Shown in pieces: positions 44,609 to 52,806 of a DNA stretch of 64,000 nucleotides. Made by a program: the position numbers and the translations under genes. Position 1 is the stretch's first letter, and every line of letters begins with the position of its first letter. The stretch spans positions 1,302,001 to 1,366,000 of the forward strand of contig NZ_FOZS01000001.1 in the NCBI RefSeq assembly GCF_900116205.1, read 5' to 3'. A model generated the notes under the pieces. It searched no databases, was not told where the DNA came from, and saw nothing but the letters and a program-made list of their open reading frames with translations. The stretch comes from Halostagnicola kamekurae (GTDB lineage: Archaea; Halobacteriota; Halobacteria; Halobacteriales; Natrialbaceae).

Positions 44609-45732
44609 CTGACACAGACACCAGCGACGCGACGGAGCCGACCGACCGAACCGACACCGAGACGCTGCTCGTGAGTTCACTCGAGGGCAGCGTCGGAAAG
44701 ACCGCGATCGCCCTCGCGCTCGCCCGACTCGCGAGCGACGGCGATTCGGCCCCCGCGGCGGGCTACATGAAACCTCGCGGGACCCGCCTCGAGAGCAACG
44801 TCGGAAAGACCCTCGACGAGGACCCGTTTCTCGCTCGAGAGATCCTCGAGTTCGAGGCTGAGATACACGACATGGAACCGATCGTGTACTCGCCGACGTT
44901 CATCGAACAGGTGATTCGCGGCCGCGAGGACCCGGATGACCTGCGAACCAGAGTCAGAGAGGCCGCGGACACGCTCGCCTCGAACTGCGATCGACTGTTC
45001 GTCGAAGGCGCCGGCACGCTCGATACTGGTGGGATCATCGATCTCACGGATGCCGATGTCGCGGAACTCCTCGACGCGCGCGTGCTACTCGTCGCCACCT
45101 ACGAGTCGGCCGACGACGTCGATCCCATCGTGACCGCGGCGAAAACCTTCGGCGATCGACTCGCGGGCGTCGTGTTCAACGACGTTTCCGAGCAGGCGTA
45201 CGACGAACTCGAGACGGACGTCGTGCCGTTTCTCGACGGCCGCGGGATCACGACGTACGGAACGATCCCGAGCGAGCGCACGCTCGCGGGTGTCACCGTC
45301 GAGGAGCTCGCGGACGAACTCGGTGCGACGACGCTCGTCGAGGACGATGAAGACACCTACGTGGAGCGATTCACCGTCGGCGCGATGGGCGCGGACAGCG
45401 CGCTTCGTCACTTCCGCAGGACGAAAAACGCCGCCGTCATCACGGGCGGGGATCGATCGGAGATCCACACCGCGGCCCTCGAAGCGCCGGGCGTTCGGTG
45501 TCTCGTGCTGACCGGCGGGCACCGTCCGTCGGGGGCTGTGATTGGTCAAGCGACCGAGCGGGGGGTACCCGTGCTCTCGGTCCAGACGGATACGCTCACC
45601 ACCATCGAACGCGCCGAGGACGTCGTTCAGAGCGGCCGTACGCGGACCCGGCGGACCGTCGAACAGATGGAGTCCCTTCTCACCGAATACGCGGACGTCG
45701 ATCTGATTTTCGAGACAGCATTCGAGAAGTGA
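44605..45732 (+). CDS. DRTGG-domain phosphotransacetylase-family protein
   Basis: A 375-residue protein. The N-terminal ~220 residues are a dethiobiotin-synthase-like P-loop domain (SLEGSVGKTAIALALARLA), and the C-terminal ~150 hold a DRTGG domain (GAMGADSALRHFRRTKNAAVITGGDRSEI). This is the domain pair found N-terminal in some bacterial phosphotransacetylases; the acetyltransferase domain itself is missing. It overlaps acd (ATGA), so a regulatory role in acetyl-CoA/acetate exchange is likely by context. Confidence 0.85.
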   Translation: MTDTDTSDATEPTDRTDTETLLVSSLEGSVGKTAIALALARLASDGDSAPAAGYMKPRGTRLESNVGKTLDEDPFLAREILEFEAEIHDMEPIVYSPTFIEQVIRGREDPDDLRTRVREAADTLASNCDRLFVEGAGTLDTGGIIDLTDADVAELLDARVLLVATYESADDVDPIVTAAKTFGDRLAGVVFNDVSEQAYDELETDVVPFLDGRGITTYGTIPSERTLAGVTVEELADELGATTLVEDDEDTYVERFTVGAMGADSALRHFRRTKNAAVITGGDRSEIHTAALEAPGVRCLVLTGGHRPSGAVIGQATERGVPVLSVQTDTLTTIERAEDVVQSGRTRTRRTVEQMESLLTEYADVDLIFETAFEK

Positions 45733-46066
45733 CTCGCGGGTCGTACGTTCCTCGCCAGGAAAACCGTGATCGGTCGGTCCGGGCAAACCGACCTCCTCCG
45801 GGTGGCCGAATGTCAGAGGCACCCCGGCACGCTACAGTACTGGCTGTACCCTCATACCCTCACCTGATGCGGACTCGCTCACTCGATCGTCTCCGGTATT
45901 TATTACTTGTGGCTATTTATAAGTAGGCGGGGCGCGACGCGATCGATGCAGACCGTCGCCTTCGATCGGTCGAGACCGTTTCGACGAAACGTTGCTCTCC
46001 TAACACCTGATCGGTCGCCTCGCCCGTCTGACTAACAATTAAGAGTGTGCCAGCCAAGAATGGATT
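45733..46066. other. 334-base intergenic region
   Basis: Contains no convincing gene. A small palindrome TACAG-TACTGG-CTGTA lies at 45833-45848. An AT-rich run at 45898-45927 (GGCTATTTATAAGTAGG) resembles a promoter without an obvious gene, and ACAATTAAGAGT at 46035-46046 is the likely TATA region of the PRC-barrel gene. Confidence 0.5.
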
Positions 46067-46360
46067 ATGGACGACACTCAGCAGGAAATAACTTCCCTCG
46101 TGGGTCGTGAAGTCTACTCGAACAACGGGGTCTTCGTCGGCGAAGTCGAGGACCTTCGATTGAACGTCGACGGACAGACCGTGACGGGACTCGCACTCGG
46201 CAGCCTCAACACGGAACTGTTCGAAGCGGAGGCGAAAAGCGCGAGCGGCGTCATCGTCCCCTACCGGTGGGTGCGGGCAGCGGGCGATATCATCCTCATC
46301 AACGATGTCGTCGAACGCGTTCGCAGCGCCGACGAGGACGAAGAAGAACTGATCGCGTAG
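46067..46360 (+). CDS. PRC-barrel protein, probably the CdpB-type cell-division factor
   Basis: A 97-residue protein consisting of one PRC-barrel (ITSLVGREVYSNNGVFVGEVEDLRL, then VIVPYRWVRAAGDIILINDVVERV) and a short acidic tail. In Haloferax, small stand-alone PRC-barrel proteins CdpB1/CdpB2 connect SepF with CdpA in the FtsZ division machinery; the length and a neighbouring DHH-type gene make this a candidate for CdpB1. That identity is from memory of the family, not verified. Convergent with the DHH gene, 18 bases apart. Confidence 0.8.
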   Translation: MDDTQQEITSLVGREVYSNNGVFVGEVEDLRLNVDGQTVTGLALGSLNTELFEAEAKSASGVIVPYRWVRAAGDIILINDVVERVRSADEDEEELIA

Positions 46361-46378
46361 GCGTCTCGTTCGATCCCG

Positions 46379-47827
46379 TTAGTTTCCGTTCGATCCCTCT
46401 CCGCCTTCGACCCCCATCGCGTCGAACAGCGTCCGTTTGACCGCCTCTTCGGTCAACTCGAGGAACGTGTCTCTGGTTTCGGCCGAAATTTCGATGCCGG
46501 TAAAGATGCCCAGCGGGATTTCCGCGCTGGCCTGCGTCGAGTGGCCCGCCGTCTCGCCGATTTCGCCGTAGGCGTCGTCGAGGATCTTGCCGATGTTGAT
46601 CCGGATGTCTTTCGACCGGGCGGACAGGAAAATCGTCTCCTCGGCGATGCCGAAGACGGCGGTGGTCGTGACGCCCTCGAGGTTGAGCAGGTGGCTGGCG
46701 GCCTGCGTGAGCGCCTCGCGGTCCCGGACGATCCCGGCGTTCGAGACGAGGTGACTCCCCTGAACGTCCCGGTTCGCGATCGCCTCCGCGAGCACGTCGA
46801 GCGTCTCGGGTGACATCGACGGCGACTCGACCTGTTCTAACGTGTCGTGGTCTGCAAACGGATAGAGGTACGCGGCGGCGGTGAGGTCCGCGGGGGTGGT
46901 GTCGCGTTTGAAATCGAGCGTTTCGGCCCGGATACCGTACAGCAACGCGGTCGCGACCTCCTCGGAGACGTTGACGTCGAACTCCTGGATGTACTTCGTC
47001 ATGATCGTCGACGTCGAGGACATGTTCGGTCGGATGTCGACGAATTCGGGCTCGTACTCCGCCTCTGGCTCGTGGTGGTCGATCACGATATCGACGTCGA
47101 GGTCGATTTCGGTCGAGGTCGAGTGATCGACCAGTGCGACCGTATCGTGGCCCGAGAGATCCTCGAGTTCGTCCCACTGCACCAGATCGATCCCGAGGAG
47201 GTTCACGAACGCCCTGTTTTCCTGGTGGCCCATATCGCCGAGATAGACGATATCCGACTCGACCCCAAGGTGGGACGCGATCGCTTGCAACGCTGCAGCG
47301 CTCGCGATCGAGTCCGGGTCCGGACTCTCCTGTGTGACGATCGCCAGTCGCTCGGTCGTCTCCTCTAACAGTTGGGCGAGTTTCCCCGCGTTGTACTCGA
47401 GTTCCCCCGACTCGAGGGCTCGAAGCGCCGAGTCCGCGATGACCGCCGAGGGGTTGATGACGATGTCGGCACCGAGCTCCGAGAGTTCGTCGCCGGAAAC
47501 GGGGTCGCTCGCTCGAGCGACGACGAACTGAGTGCTATCGGAGTTTCGAATGTGCTCGACGGCTCGCTTGTTCGCCTCGACGTTCGAGGCGAGGATCAAG
47601 ACGACATCGCGTTCGGCGACGAGTTCCGCGGCCTCGGGCTCGCGGATATCTGCCGTTCGTGCATCGAGGTCCTGATCTCGGAGCGACTCGACGCGGCTCT
47701 CGTCGCGGTCGATGATGAGGACGTCCTTGCCTTGCTCGACGAGTTCCTCCGCGACGGCGTAGCCGACGCTCCCACAGCCGAGAATCGCGTAGTCAGAAAT
47801 CGACGAGATCGTGACCCCCATGCTCAT
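46379..47827 (-). CDS. RCK_N (TrkA-N)/DHH-DHHA1 phosphoesterase
   Basis: A 482-residue fusion. The N-terminal ~125 residues are an NAD-binding TrkA-N/RCK domain (ILGCGSVGYAVAEELVEQG). A DHH phosphoesterase follows with SPDPDSIASAAAL (about 165-177), LVDHSTSTEID and the DHH motif in VIDHHEPEAE, and then a DHHA1 domain (GIAEETIFLSARSKDIRINIG). DHH enzymes of this type degrade cyclic dinucleotides or short RNAs; a c-di-AMP or nanoRNA phosphodiesterase role is inferred. A second ATG at 47821 is possible. Confidence 0.85.
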   Translation of the reverse strand: MSMGVTISSISDYAILGCGSVGYAVAEELVEQGKDVLIIDRDESRVESLRDQDLDARTADIREPEAAELVAERDVVLILASNVEANKRAVEHIRNSDSTQFVVARASDPVSGDELSELGADIVINPSAVIADSALRALESGELEYNAGKLAQLLEETTERLAIVTQESPDPDSIASAAALQAIASHLGVESDIVYLGDMGHQENRAFVNLLGIDLVQWDELEDLSGHDTVALVDHSTSTEIDLDVDIVIDHHEPEAEYEPEFVDIRPNMSSTSTIMTKYIQEFDVNVSEEVATALLYGIRAETLDFKRDTTPADLTAAAYLYPFADHDTLEQVESPSMSPETLDVLAEAIANRDVQGSHLVSNAGIVRDREALTQAASHLLNLEGVTTTAVFGIAEETIFLSARSKDIRINIGKILDDAYGEIGETAGHSTQASAEIPLGIFTGIEISAETRDTFLELTEEAVKRTLFDAMGVEGGEGSNGN

Positions 47828-47884
47828 GTGGACGTGATGTAGGTCTCACAGCACTTAACGCTCCCGAAGAATGGTACGTTCCGC

Positions 47885-47941
47885 GAACGGTGATTGCGTT
47901 CGGGAACGGCCATTGTGTCCGAGAACGGCGAGGCCGTGCAC
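47885..47941. repeat. Short tandem repeat, 19-base period, upstream of tRNA-Lys
   Basis: Three imperfect copies beginning GAACGG at 47885, 47904 and 47923 (last one partial). Noncoding; no function inferred. Confidence 0.5.
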
Positions 47942-48005
47942 ATCTGTCCCACGACGGTCCCCAAGGGAAACGTATTTCAACACGTATCCGAAAATCTCGG
48001 GTACA

Positions 48006-48079
48006 GGGCCGGTAGCTCAGTTAGGCAGAGCGTCTGACTCTTAATCAGACGGTCGCGTGTTCAAATCGCGCCCGGCCCG
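48006..48079 (+). tRNA. tRNA-Lys (anticodon CTT)
   Basis: A 74-base cloverleaf. The acceptor stem GGGCCGG (48006-48012) pairs with CCGGCCC (48072-48078), followed by discriminator G48079; CCA is not encoded. The anticodon arm CTGACTCTTAATCAG gives loop ACTCTTAAT with anticodon CTT. The T arm is GCGTG-TTCAAAT-CGCGC. No intron. The AT-rich TATTTCA stretch about 25-30 bases upstream is the probable promoter. Confidence 0.95.
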
Positions 48080-48209
48080 CTTCTGCTCCGAGCAATTACG
48101 CGAGGAGCGAAGCGGCTATCGGGATTTGAACGCAGAGAGAGCGCAGTCTCGCGAACGGAGTGAGCGAGGAAGCGATCGACCGTGTGTTCAAATCGCGCCC
48201 GGCCCGCTT
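48057..48209. repeat. Direct repeat of the tRNA-Lys 3' end
   Basis: The 26-base sequence GTGTTCAAATCGCGCCCGGC plus CCGCTT occurs exactly at 48057-48082 (inside and just after tRNA-Lys) and again at 48184-48209, 127 bases downstream. Similarity continues weakly past both copies. It is either the footprint of an element that integrated at the tRNA 3' end (att sites) or a decayed tandem duplication. Confidence 0.7.
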
Positions 48210-48315
48210 TTGCGAGGAACGATTCGTGACGAGCAGAGCGGCGAAGAACTCGAGAGTCATCGGTTTTCCAGAGTGGCGGACCACCCGCAACCACGTTCCA
48301 ATCGCCAAATTTCAG

Positions 48316-48543
48316 CTACACCTGCTCGCATGGCCGCCAGTACACTTTCCCGCTTGCGATTTGCTTCGACTCGAGATCACCCATAAAAGTCAAATCTTCG
48401 AGTTTGTTCCGAGCCGTATTCCGGTGACAACTCAGCAAATCCGAAATTTCGGGAGCACCAAACGGTTCACACCGGTCGTCGACATCGAGAAAGATTTGGA
48501 GAACATCGTCGGTCGTAATTCTCGGTTTTCGTCCGCCAGACAT
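48316..48543 (-). CDS. Small winged-helix DNA-binding protein
   Basis: A 75-residue protein with a helix-turn-helix: ILQIFLDVDDRCEPFGAPEISDLLSCHRNTARNKLEDL, then a wing ending KVYWRPCEQV. It lies 2 bases after the HAD gene on the same strand, so the two form an operon. Targets unknown. Confidence 0.65.
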   Translation of the reverse strand: MSGGRKPRITTDDVLQIFLDVDDRCEPFGAPEISDLLSCHRNTARNKLEDLTFMGDLESKQIASGKVYWRPCEQV

Positions 48544-48545
48544 CG

Positions 48546-49223
48546 TTATCGCCCCGTATCTGGATGATCAACGATGTTCGGCAACTCGAGCAAATCCGAA
48601 ACCTCGTATGTCGGTGTGACAGAGAGGTCGAGAGAACGACAGTGGTCGCGGCGGACGAAAACCGAGTCCATTCCCGCCCGATGTGCCGCAATCACGTCGC
48701 TTTCGCTGTCACCGACGTAGAGGGCCGAGTCGGCCTCGAGATCGGCCAGCGCGCTGTCGAGATAATGCGTATTCGGCTTTTTCAGCCGCAGACTTTCGAG
48801 CGTCTTTTCGCGGCCGTAGTAGGTCTCGAACAGCGAGTGGAGGTCGAAGTGGTCAAGGACGAACTCGATCGTGCTGTGGTGGTTGTTGCTGACGACGCCA
48901 CACCGCTGTCGGAGGTCAGAAATCGCAGTAACGTCGTCGTATCGGGTTCTGGATCTGTCCCGAAATTTCTCGAACTGCGACTTTTCGTCGAGTCGTTCCC
49001 GAACCTCCCAGAACCGTTCTGGTTCGAGGTCGTATATCGAACAGATGTCGTACAGATCCTCGAGCGAGACACCCGCGACGATCGCGTCGACGTGATGGGG
49101 TTCGACAGTGGTTGTACCGACCGACCGGAACGCATCGCGAGTCGCACCGGCCTGAGTCTCGCGTGCAGGCGGTTCAACGAGGACGCCATCGCTGTCGAAG
49201 AGGACCGTATCGTACGTTGTCAC
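48546..49223 (-). CDS. HAD-superfamily phosphatase
   Basis: A 225-residue haloacid-dehalogenase-type hydrolase. Motif I is LFDSDGVL with nucleophile Asp10, motif II VVSNN, and motif IV YVGDSESDVIAAHRAGMDSVFVRRD. Beta-phosphoglucomutase/phosphatase-like cap. Substrate unknown. GTG start at 49223. Followed by the small HTH gene. Confidence 0.85.
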   Translation of the reverse strand: MTTYDTVLFDSDGVLVEPPARETQAGATRDAFRSVGTTTVEPHHVDAIVAGVSLEDLYDICSIYDLEPERFWEVRERLDEKSQFEKFRDRSRTRYDDVTAISDLRQRCGVVSNNHHSTIEFVLDHFDLHSLFETYYGREKTLESLRLKKPNTHYLDSALADLEADSALYVGDSESDVIAAHRAGMDSVFVRRDHCRSLDLSVTPTYEVSDLLELPNIVDHPDTGR

Positions 49224-49392
49224 GTTTGGCTGTACTCGGAAAGTCTAATTGATTATTTCGATTAGCGAACTCTCGGACCCGTACTGGACGATCACGGTGT
49301 CGTCGAGACTACCGCACAGCACGCTGGAATACGGTTCTTGGATGCGTAGAGACGAATGTTCAAAAATCAGTGACTGGCGTCGTTCGAGACCG

Positions 49393-50442
49393 TTACGTCG
49401 ACTCGTTGTTCATCTCCGGAATGTCTTCAGCGCCGCCCACCGGAATCTGCGATTGGCCGCCCGTCGACGGTTGTCCCGCAGGCGTCTGGTTGCCTGCACC
49501 CGGGAGGCTCGCCTCGTTGACCGAGCCCGTCACGAGGAAGTCGGCGACGTTTCCGACGAGGACGTTGTTGTCCGCCCGGTGTGCGTTCTCGGGTTCGAGG
49601 AAGCTCGAGTCGCCGATCACCGCGACGTCTCCGTCGACCGCGGCAACGCCGTAGGACCCGTCTTCACGCGTCGTCGACATCGTTGCCTCCGCCTCGAGGA
49701 CGGTATCGCCGTCACTCGAGCCGACCGAGGAACTACTCCGGAAGACGACTTCCTCGACGCCGTCGGTCAGGGCCGAACTACCGGTCGGCTCGGCGAAGAT
49801 GCTGAGGTAGTTGTTGTCGTTTTCGGTGAGGTTGTAGAGGTAGCCCGCTTCGGTGTACAGCCCGTTCGAAGCGCCGAGTTCGGCGACTGTAGCCGAGCTA
49901 CCGGGATTCGCGGTCATCACGAACCGACCGCCGGCATCGGTGAAGGTCGAGATGGTCTCGCGATCCTGTTCGGTGAACGAGACGGAACCCGGCGCGACGA
50001 ACGCGTCGGCGTCACTGAGCGCCTGCGAGAGCTGTCCGTCGGTCGCCGCTCCGGCGTAGAACTCGACCTTGTGGCCGTTCTCGATGAGGGTCGTGACGAG
50101 CGGGGTAACGCCCCGTTCGGTACCGCCGAGCGATCCGGTCGAGAGTTCGGGACCGTCTGCGCTGTCCTGAATCGGCAACTGTCCGAGCGAGGTCTGTCCG
50201 CCGGCCGCCCCGCCGGTGTGGATCACGACCGTATTCGACTGCTCTTGACTGTCCATTGTGATCTCGCCACCGTCCGACGTTTCTGCGGGGAGCGCTTCGT
50301 CCGGTTGGAAATGGTCCTGTTCGGTATCGGGCAGGTCTGGCGTGCCGTCCTCGACGACGACCGTTCCGGCGGCGACGAGACCGATCGTCACCACGAATCC
50401 GAGGACGAATGTGGCAAGGAGCGTCCGAGCGCTCGCGCTCAT
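49393..50442 (-). CDS. DUF4350-domain membrane-anchored protein
   Basis: A 349-residue protein with an N-terminal membrane anchor (TLLATFVLGFVVTIGLVAAGTVVV) and an extracytoplasmic part. The region SFTEQDRETISTFTDAGGRFVMTANP and the earlier LVTTLIENGHKVEFYAG resemble the DUF4350/GATase-like fold. The ATG overlaps the stop of the SppA-like gene, so both are made together. C-terminal ~40 residues are Gln/Gly/Pro-rich. Function unknown. Confidence 0.75.
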   Translation of the reverse strand: MSASARTLLATFVLGFVVTIGLVAAGTVVVEDGTPDLPDTEQDHFQPDEALPAETSDGGEITMDSQEQSNTVVIHTGGAAGGQTSLGQLPIQDSADGPELSTGSLGGTERGVTPLVTTLIENGHKVEFYAGAATDGQLSQALSDADAFVAPGSVSFTEQDRETISTFTDAGGRFVMTANPGSSATVAELGASNGLYTEAGYLYNLTENDNNYLSIFAEPTGSSALTDGVEEVVFRSSSSVGSSDGDTVLEAEATMSTTREDGSYGVAAVDGDVAVIGDSSFLEPENAHRADNNVLVGNVADFLVTGSVNEASLPGAGNQTPAGQPSTGGQSQIPVGGAEDIPEMNNEST

Positions 50443-51362
50443 GGCTGCTCACCTCCGGACTCCACAGCAACGGCGGAATCCGGCAGTTGCGGTGCAACCT
50501 CGTGGTGCCAGACATCCGGTGCGATCAGTTGCGGTTGGTAGGGGTTAATGCTCGAGTCGTCCGACGTCTCGATCGTCGCGTCGCCCTCCGCCGTCGTCTC
50601 GAGTCCCAGAATGCCGACGTCGCTCGACTCGCTTCGGTTGAACTCGAGGTTATAGGAGTCGAGGCCTGCCGAGTCGGCCGCGTGGTGGATCGCGTCGTCG
50701 AGCGTGCCGATCCGGTCGGCGTATCCGTTGTCGACCGCTTCGACGCCGTAGTAGGTTCGGGCGTGTGCGACTTCTTCGCGATCCAGCGAGATTTTGTCAC
50801 CGCGTTGCTCCATGACGCTGTCGATGAACGTCTCCTGAATCAGTTCGGTGCCGGCGCGGTCGTCTTCGGGGTGGAGCGATCCTTTGTCGGGACCGCTCTG
50901 TCCCGCGCTCGGGCCGGTCGGGGTCGGTGCCGGTCCGGTCACGCCGACGCTACCCACAGAGGAGGACGGGGAAACGTAGATCCTGTCGGCGGGTGCCATC
51001 GCGTAGTAGGCGCCCGAAGCACCCATCGAGTCGACGTACGCGGTTACCGGCATCTCCTCGGTCGTCCGCTCGACTGCGGTGTACATCCGTTCGCTCGAGG
51101 CGGGTTGGCCCCCGCCGCTGTCTACCTCGAGAACGACCGCCTCGACGGAGTCGTTGTGGCGTGCCTCGCGGAGTTCGTCTTCGAACTGCTGGGACGTGTC
51201 CGAGTCGATAATGCCGCTTACTTCGACAACCTTGACCGTCCCCTCCCCGCCGCTTCCGAAGGCGTACACCTGCGGGGCTACGAGCGCAGCGGCGATTGCG
51301 AGCAACGCGACCACAGCAACTTGCTGTCCTCGTGAAAGCCTGTTAAATGGCCATAAAGTCAT
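50439..51362 (-). CDS. sppA: S49-family signal peptide peptidase-like protease (SppA-like)
   Basis: A 307-residue membrane-anchored serine protease of the SppA family, with one N-terminal transmembrane segment (QQVAVVALLAIAAALVAPQV). The catalytic serine is Ser116 in SMGASGAYYAM, and Lys160 in SGPDKGS fits the partner base. VVLEVDSGGGQPASSERMY and SVGSVGVTG are other family marks. It would cleave membrane or secreted peptides outside the cytoplasm. First gene of a pair with the DUF4350 gene. Confidence 0.85.
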   Translation of the reverse strand: MTLWPFNRLSRGQQVAVVALLAIAAALVAPQVYAFGSGGEGTVKVVEVSGIIDSDTSQQFEDELREARHNDSVEAVVLEVDSGGGQPASSERMYTAVERTTEEMPVTAYVDSMGASGAYYAMAPADRIYVSPSSSVGSVGVTGPAPTPTGPSAGQSGPDKGSLHPEDDRAGTELIQETFIDSVMEQRGDKISLDREEVAHARTYYGVEAVDNGYADRIGTLDDAIHHAADSAGLDSYNLEFNRSESSDVGILGLETTAEGDATIETSDDSSINPYQPQLIAPDVWHHEVAPQLPDSAVAVESGGEQP

Positions 51363-51568
51363 GTAGACTGGTATTCACACATACGGCACATAACTCGCGG
51401 CGGGGAATTTCTGACTCAGAAAACGCGAGCGAAAGGCGAATGGACCGACGGATCGAACCCGCGCCGTCGGTGACCCACCGTCGATCAGTCTATCAGGGTG
51501 AATTTTCGGACGAACGGTGCTAATATGTTTGGAAGTGGGGTTATTGCGCGTTCAGCGCTACCTGAGGT

Positions 51569-52237
51569 ATGGCTTCAATAGCGGATATCGAACTGGCTGC
51601 GTCCGAAACGAGCCTCGGGGATGTCTTCGACGCACTCCCCGCACTCTTCTGTGAGATGGAGCAGGCGATCGCCTCGAGCAATCGAACGCTGTGGTTGTCG
51701 GGAGCGACGGCCGCAGAAATCGAGTCGGCGCTCGAGGAAGCGAGTTCGATCCGAACGTGTACGCAGATCGGCGGCGGAGACGACCGATGGCTGTTCGATA
51801 TCGGGTTTGATCCCCAAAGTATCGACATCTTCGATATAGTCGATGCGGAGGGCGGGACTGTCCTCTCAGCGAGCGCTGCTAAAGGAATGTGGCGGTTCAG
51901 CGTTCGATTCCGCGAGCGCGAGGCTATCGCAACGTTCTACGAGCACCTTCGTTCGGTCGGTCTCGAGCCGACGATCGTTCGACTGTTCGACCCGACGACC
52001 GAGATGCACACGCGGTACGGATTGACGACACAGCAGTACCACACCCTTCTCGCGGCGGTCGAGCGAGGCTACTTCGAGATCCCACGCAAAATCACGATGC
52101 AAGAGTTATCGGACGAGCTGGGCGTGTCACACCAGGCGTTATCCGAACAGCTTCGACGCGCGTACCGCGCGCTCGTGACCGCCGAGTTCGAGACGTCCGC
52201 TGGTCGTGGAGACGCGGGGTTCACGTCGCCAGTCTGA
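51569..52237 (+). CDS. Bat-type HTH-10 transcriptional regulator
   Basis: A 222-residue regulator related to bacterio-opsin activator proteins. The N-terminal ~150 residues resemble the GAF/HTR-associated part of this family; the C-terminal helix-turn-helix (HTH-10) has RYGLTTQQYHTLLAAVERGYFEIPRKITMQELSDELGVSHQALSEQLRRA. Targets unknown. It lies 206 bases after the divergent SppA-like gene. Confidence 0.82.
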   Translation: MASIADIELAASETSLGDVFDALPALFCEMEQAIASSNRTLWLSGATAAEIESALEEASSIRTCTQIGGGDDRWLFDIGFDPQSIDIFDIVDAEGGTVLSASAAKGMWRFSVRFREREAIATFYEHLRSVGLEPTIVRLFDPTTEMHTRYGLTTQQYHTLLAAVERGYFEIPRKITMQELSDELGVSHQALSEQLRRAYRALVTAEFETSAGRGDAGFTSPV

Positions 52238-52329
52238 TCGAAGCGGTCGGGAGCGACGAGCGGTCGCCGCGTCGCCTGTCACTTGCAAGCATTACCGGCA
52301 TACCGATCTCTCCCGTGGTAGACAGTGCA

Positions 52330-52797
52330 ATGTGCGCACAATTCACCGACGACGACGTGGGAAAGAGCGTCGTCAACGAGAACGGCGACGAGGTCGGGAT
52401 CGTTGCTGACGTCGAACACGGGACCGCACACGTCAAACCTGATGCGGGTATCACCGACACGATAAAGGCGAAACTGGGGTGGCAAGACACCGACGAGGAG
52501 ACGTTCCCGCTTCAGGAGCAGGCCGTCGCTCGCGTCTCCGACGACGAAGTACGACTCGAGGGCGACCTCGGGGACACGGGCGGCGCCAGCACCGGCACCA
52601 CCGCGGGCGCAGGCTCCACGGCAGGAGACGACTCGAGGCGGACTGACGACGACGGCATCCTCGACGACGATGATGATAGGGGCTTGATGGGCGATGACGA
52701 CGACGATGGCGGCTTGATGGACGACGACTCGCGAGACGATAGAACACGGACGGACGACGACAGAAGCCGTACTGACGACGATGACGACCGCCTCTAG
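52330..52797 (+). CDS. PRC-barrel-like haloarchaeal protein with acidic repeat tail
   Basis: A 155-residue protein. The first ~80 residues (DDVGKSVVNENGDEVGIVADV) look like a small PRC-barrel/DUF2171-type beta barrel. The last ~75 residues are almost only Asp, Gly, Thr, Ser and Arg, with repeated GLMxDDD units, and are probably disordered. Start MCAQFTDDDVGK at 52330; the ORF is open further upstream. Function unknown. Confidence 0.7.
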   Translation: MCAQFTDDDVGKSVVNENGDEVGIVADVEHGTAHVKPDAGITDTIKAKLGWQDTDEETFPLQEQAVARVSDDEVRLEGDLGDTGGASTGTTAGAGSTAGDDSRRTDDDGILDDDDDRGLMGDDDDDGGLMDDDSRDDRTRTDDDRSRTDDDDDRL

Positions 52798-52806
52798 ACG
52801 GCCCGA

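Noticed and set aside
45833-45848. Palindrome TACAG-N6-CTGTA
   Set aside because: Only 5-base arms, with no promoter in register; expected by chance in a window of this size.
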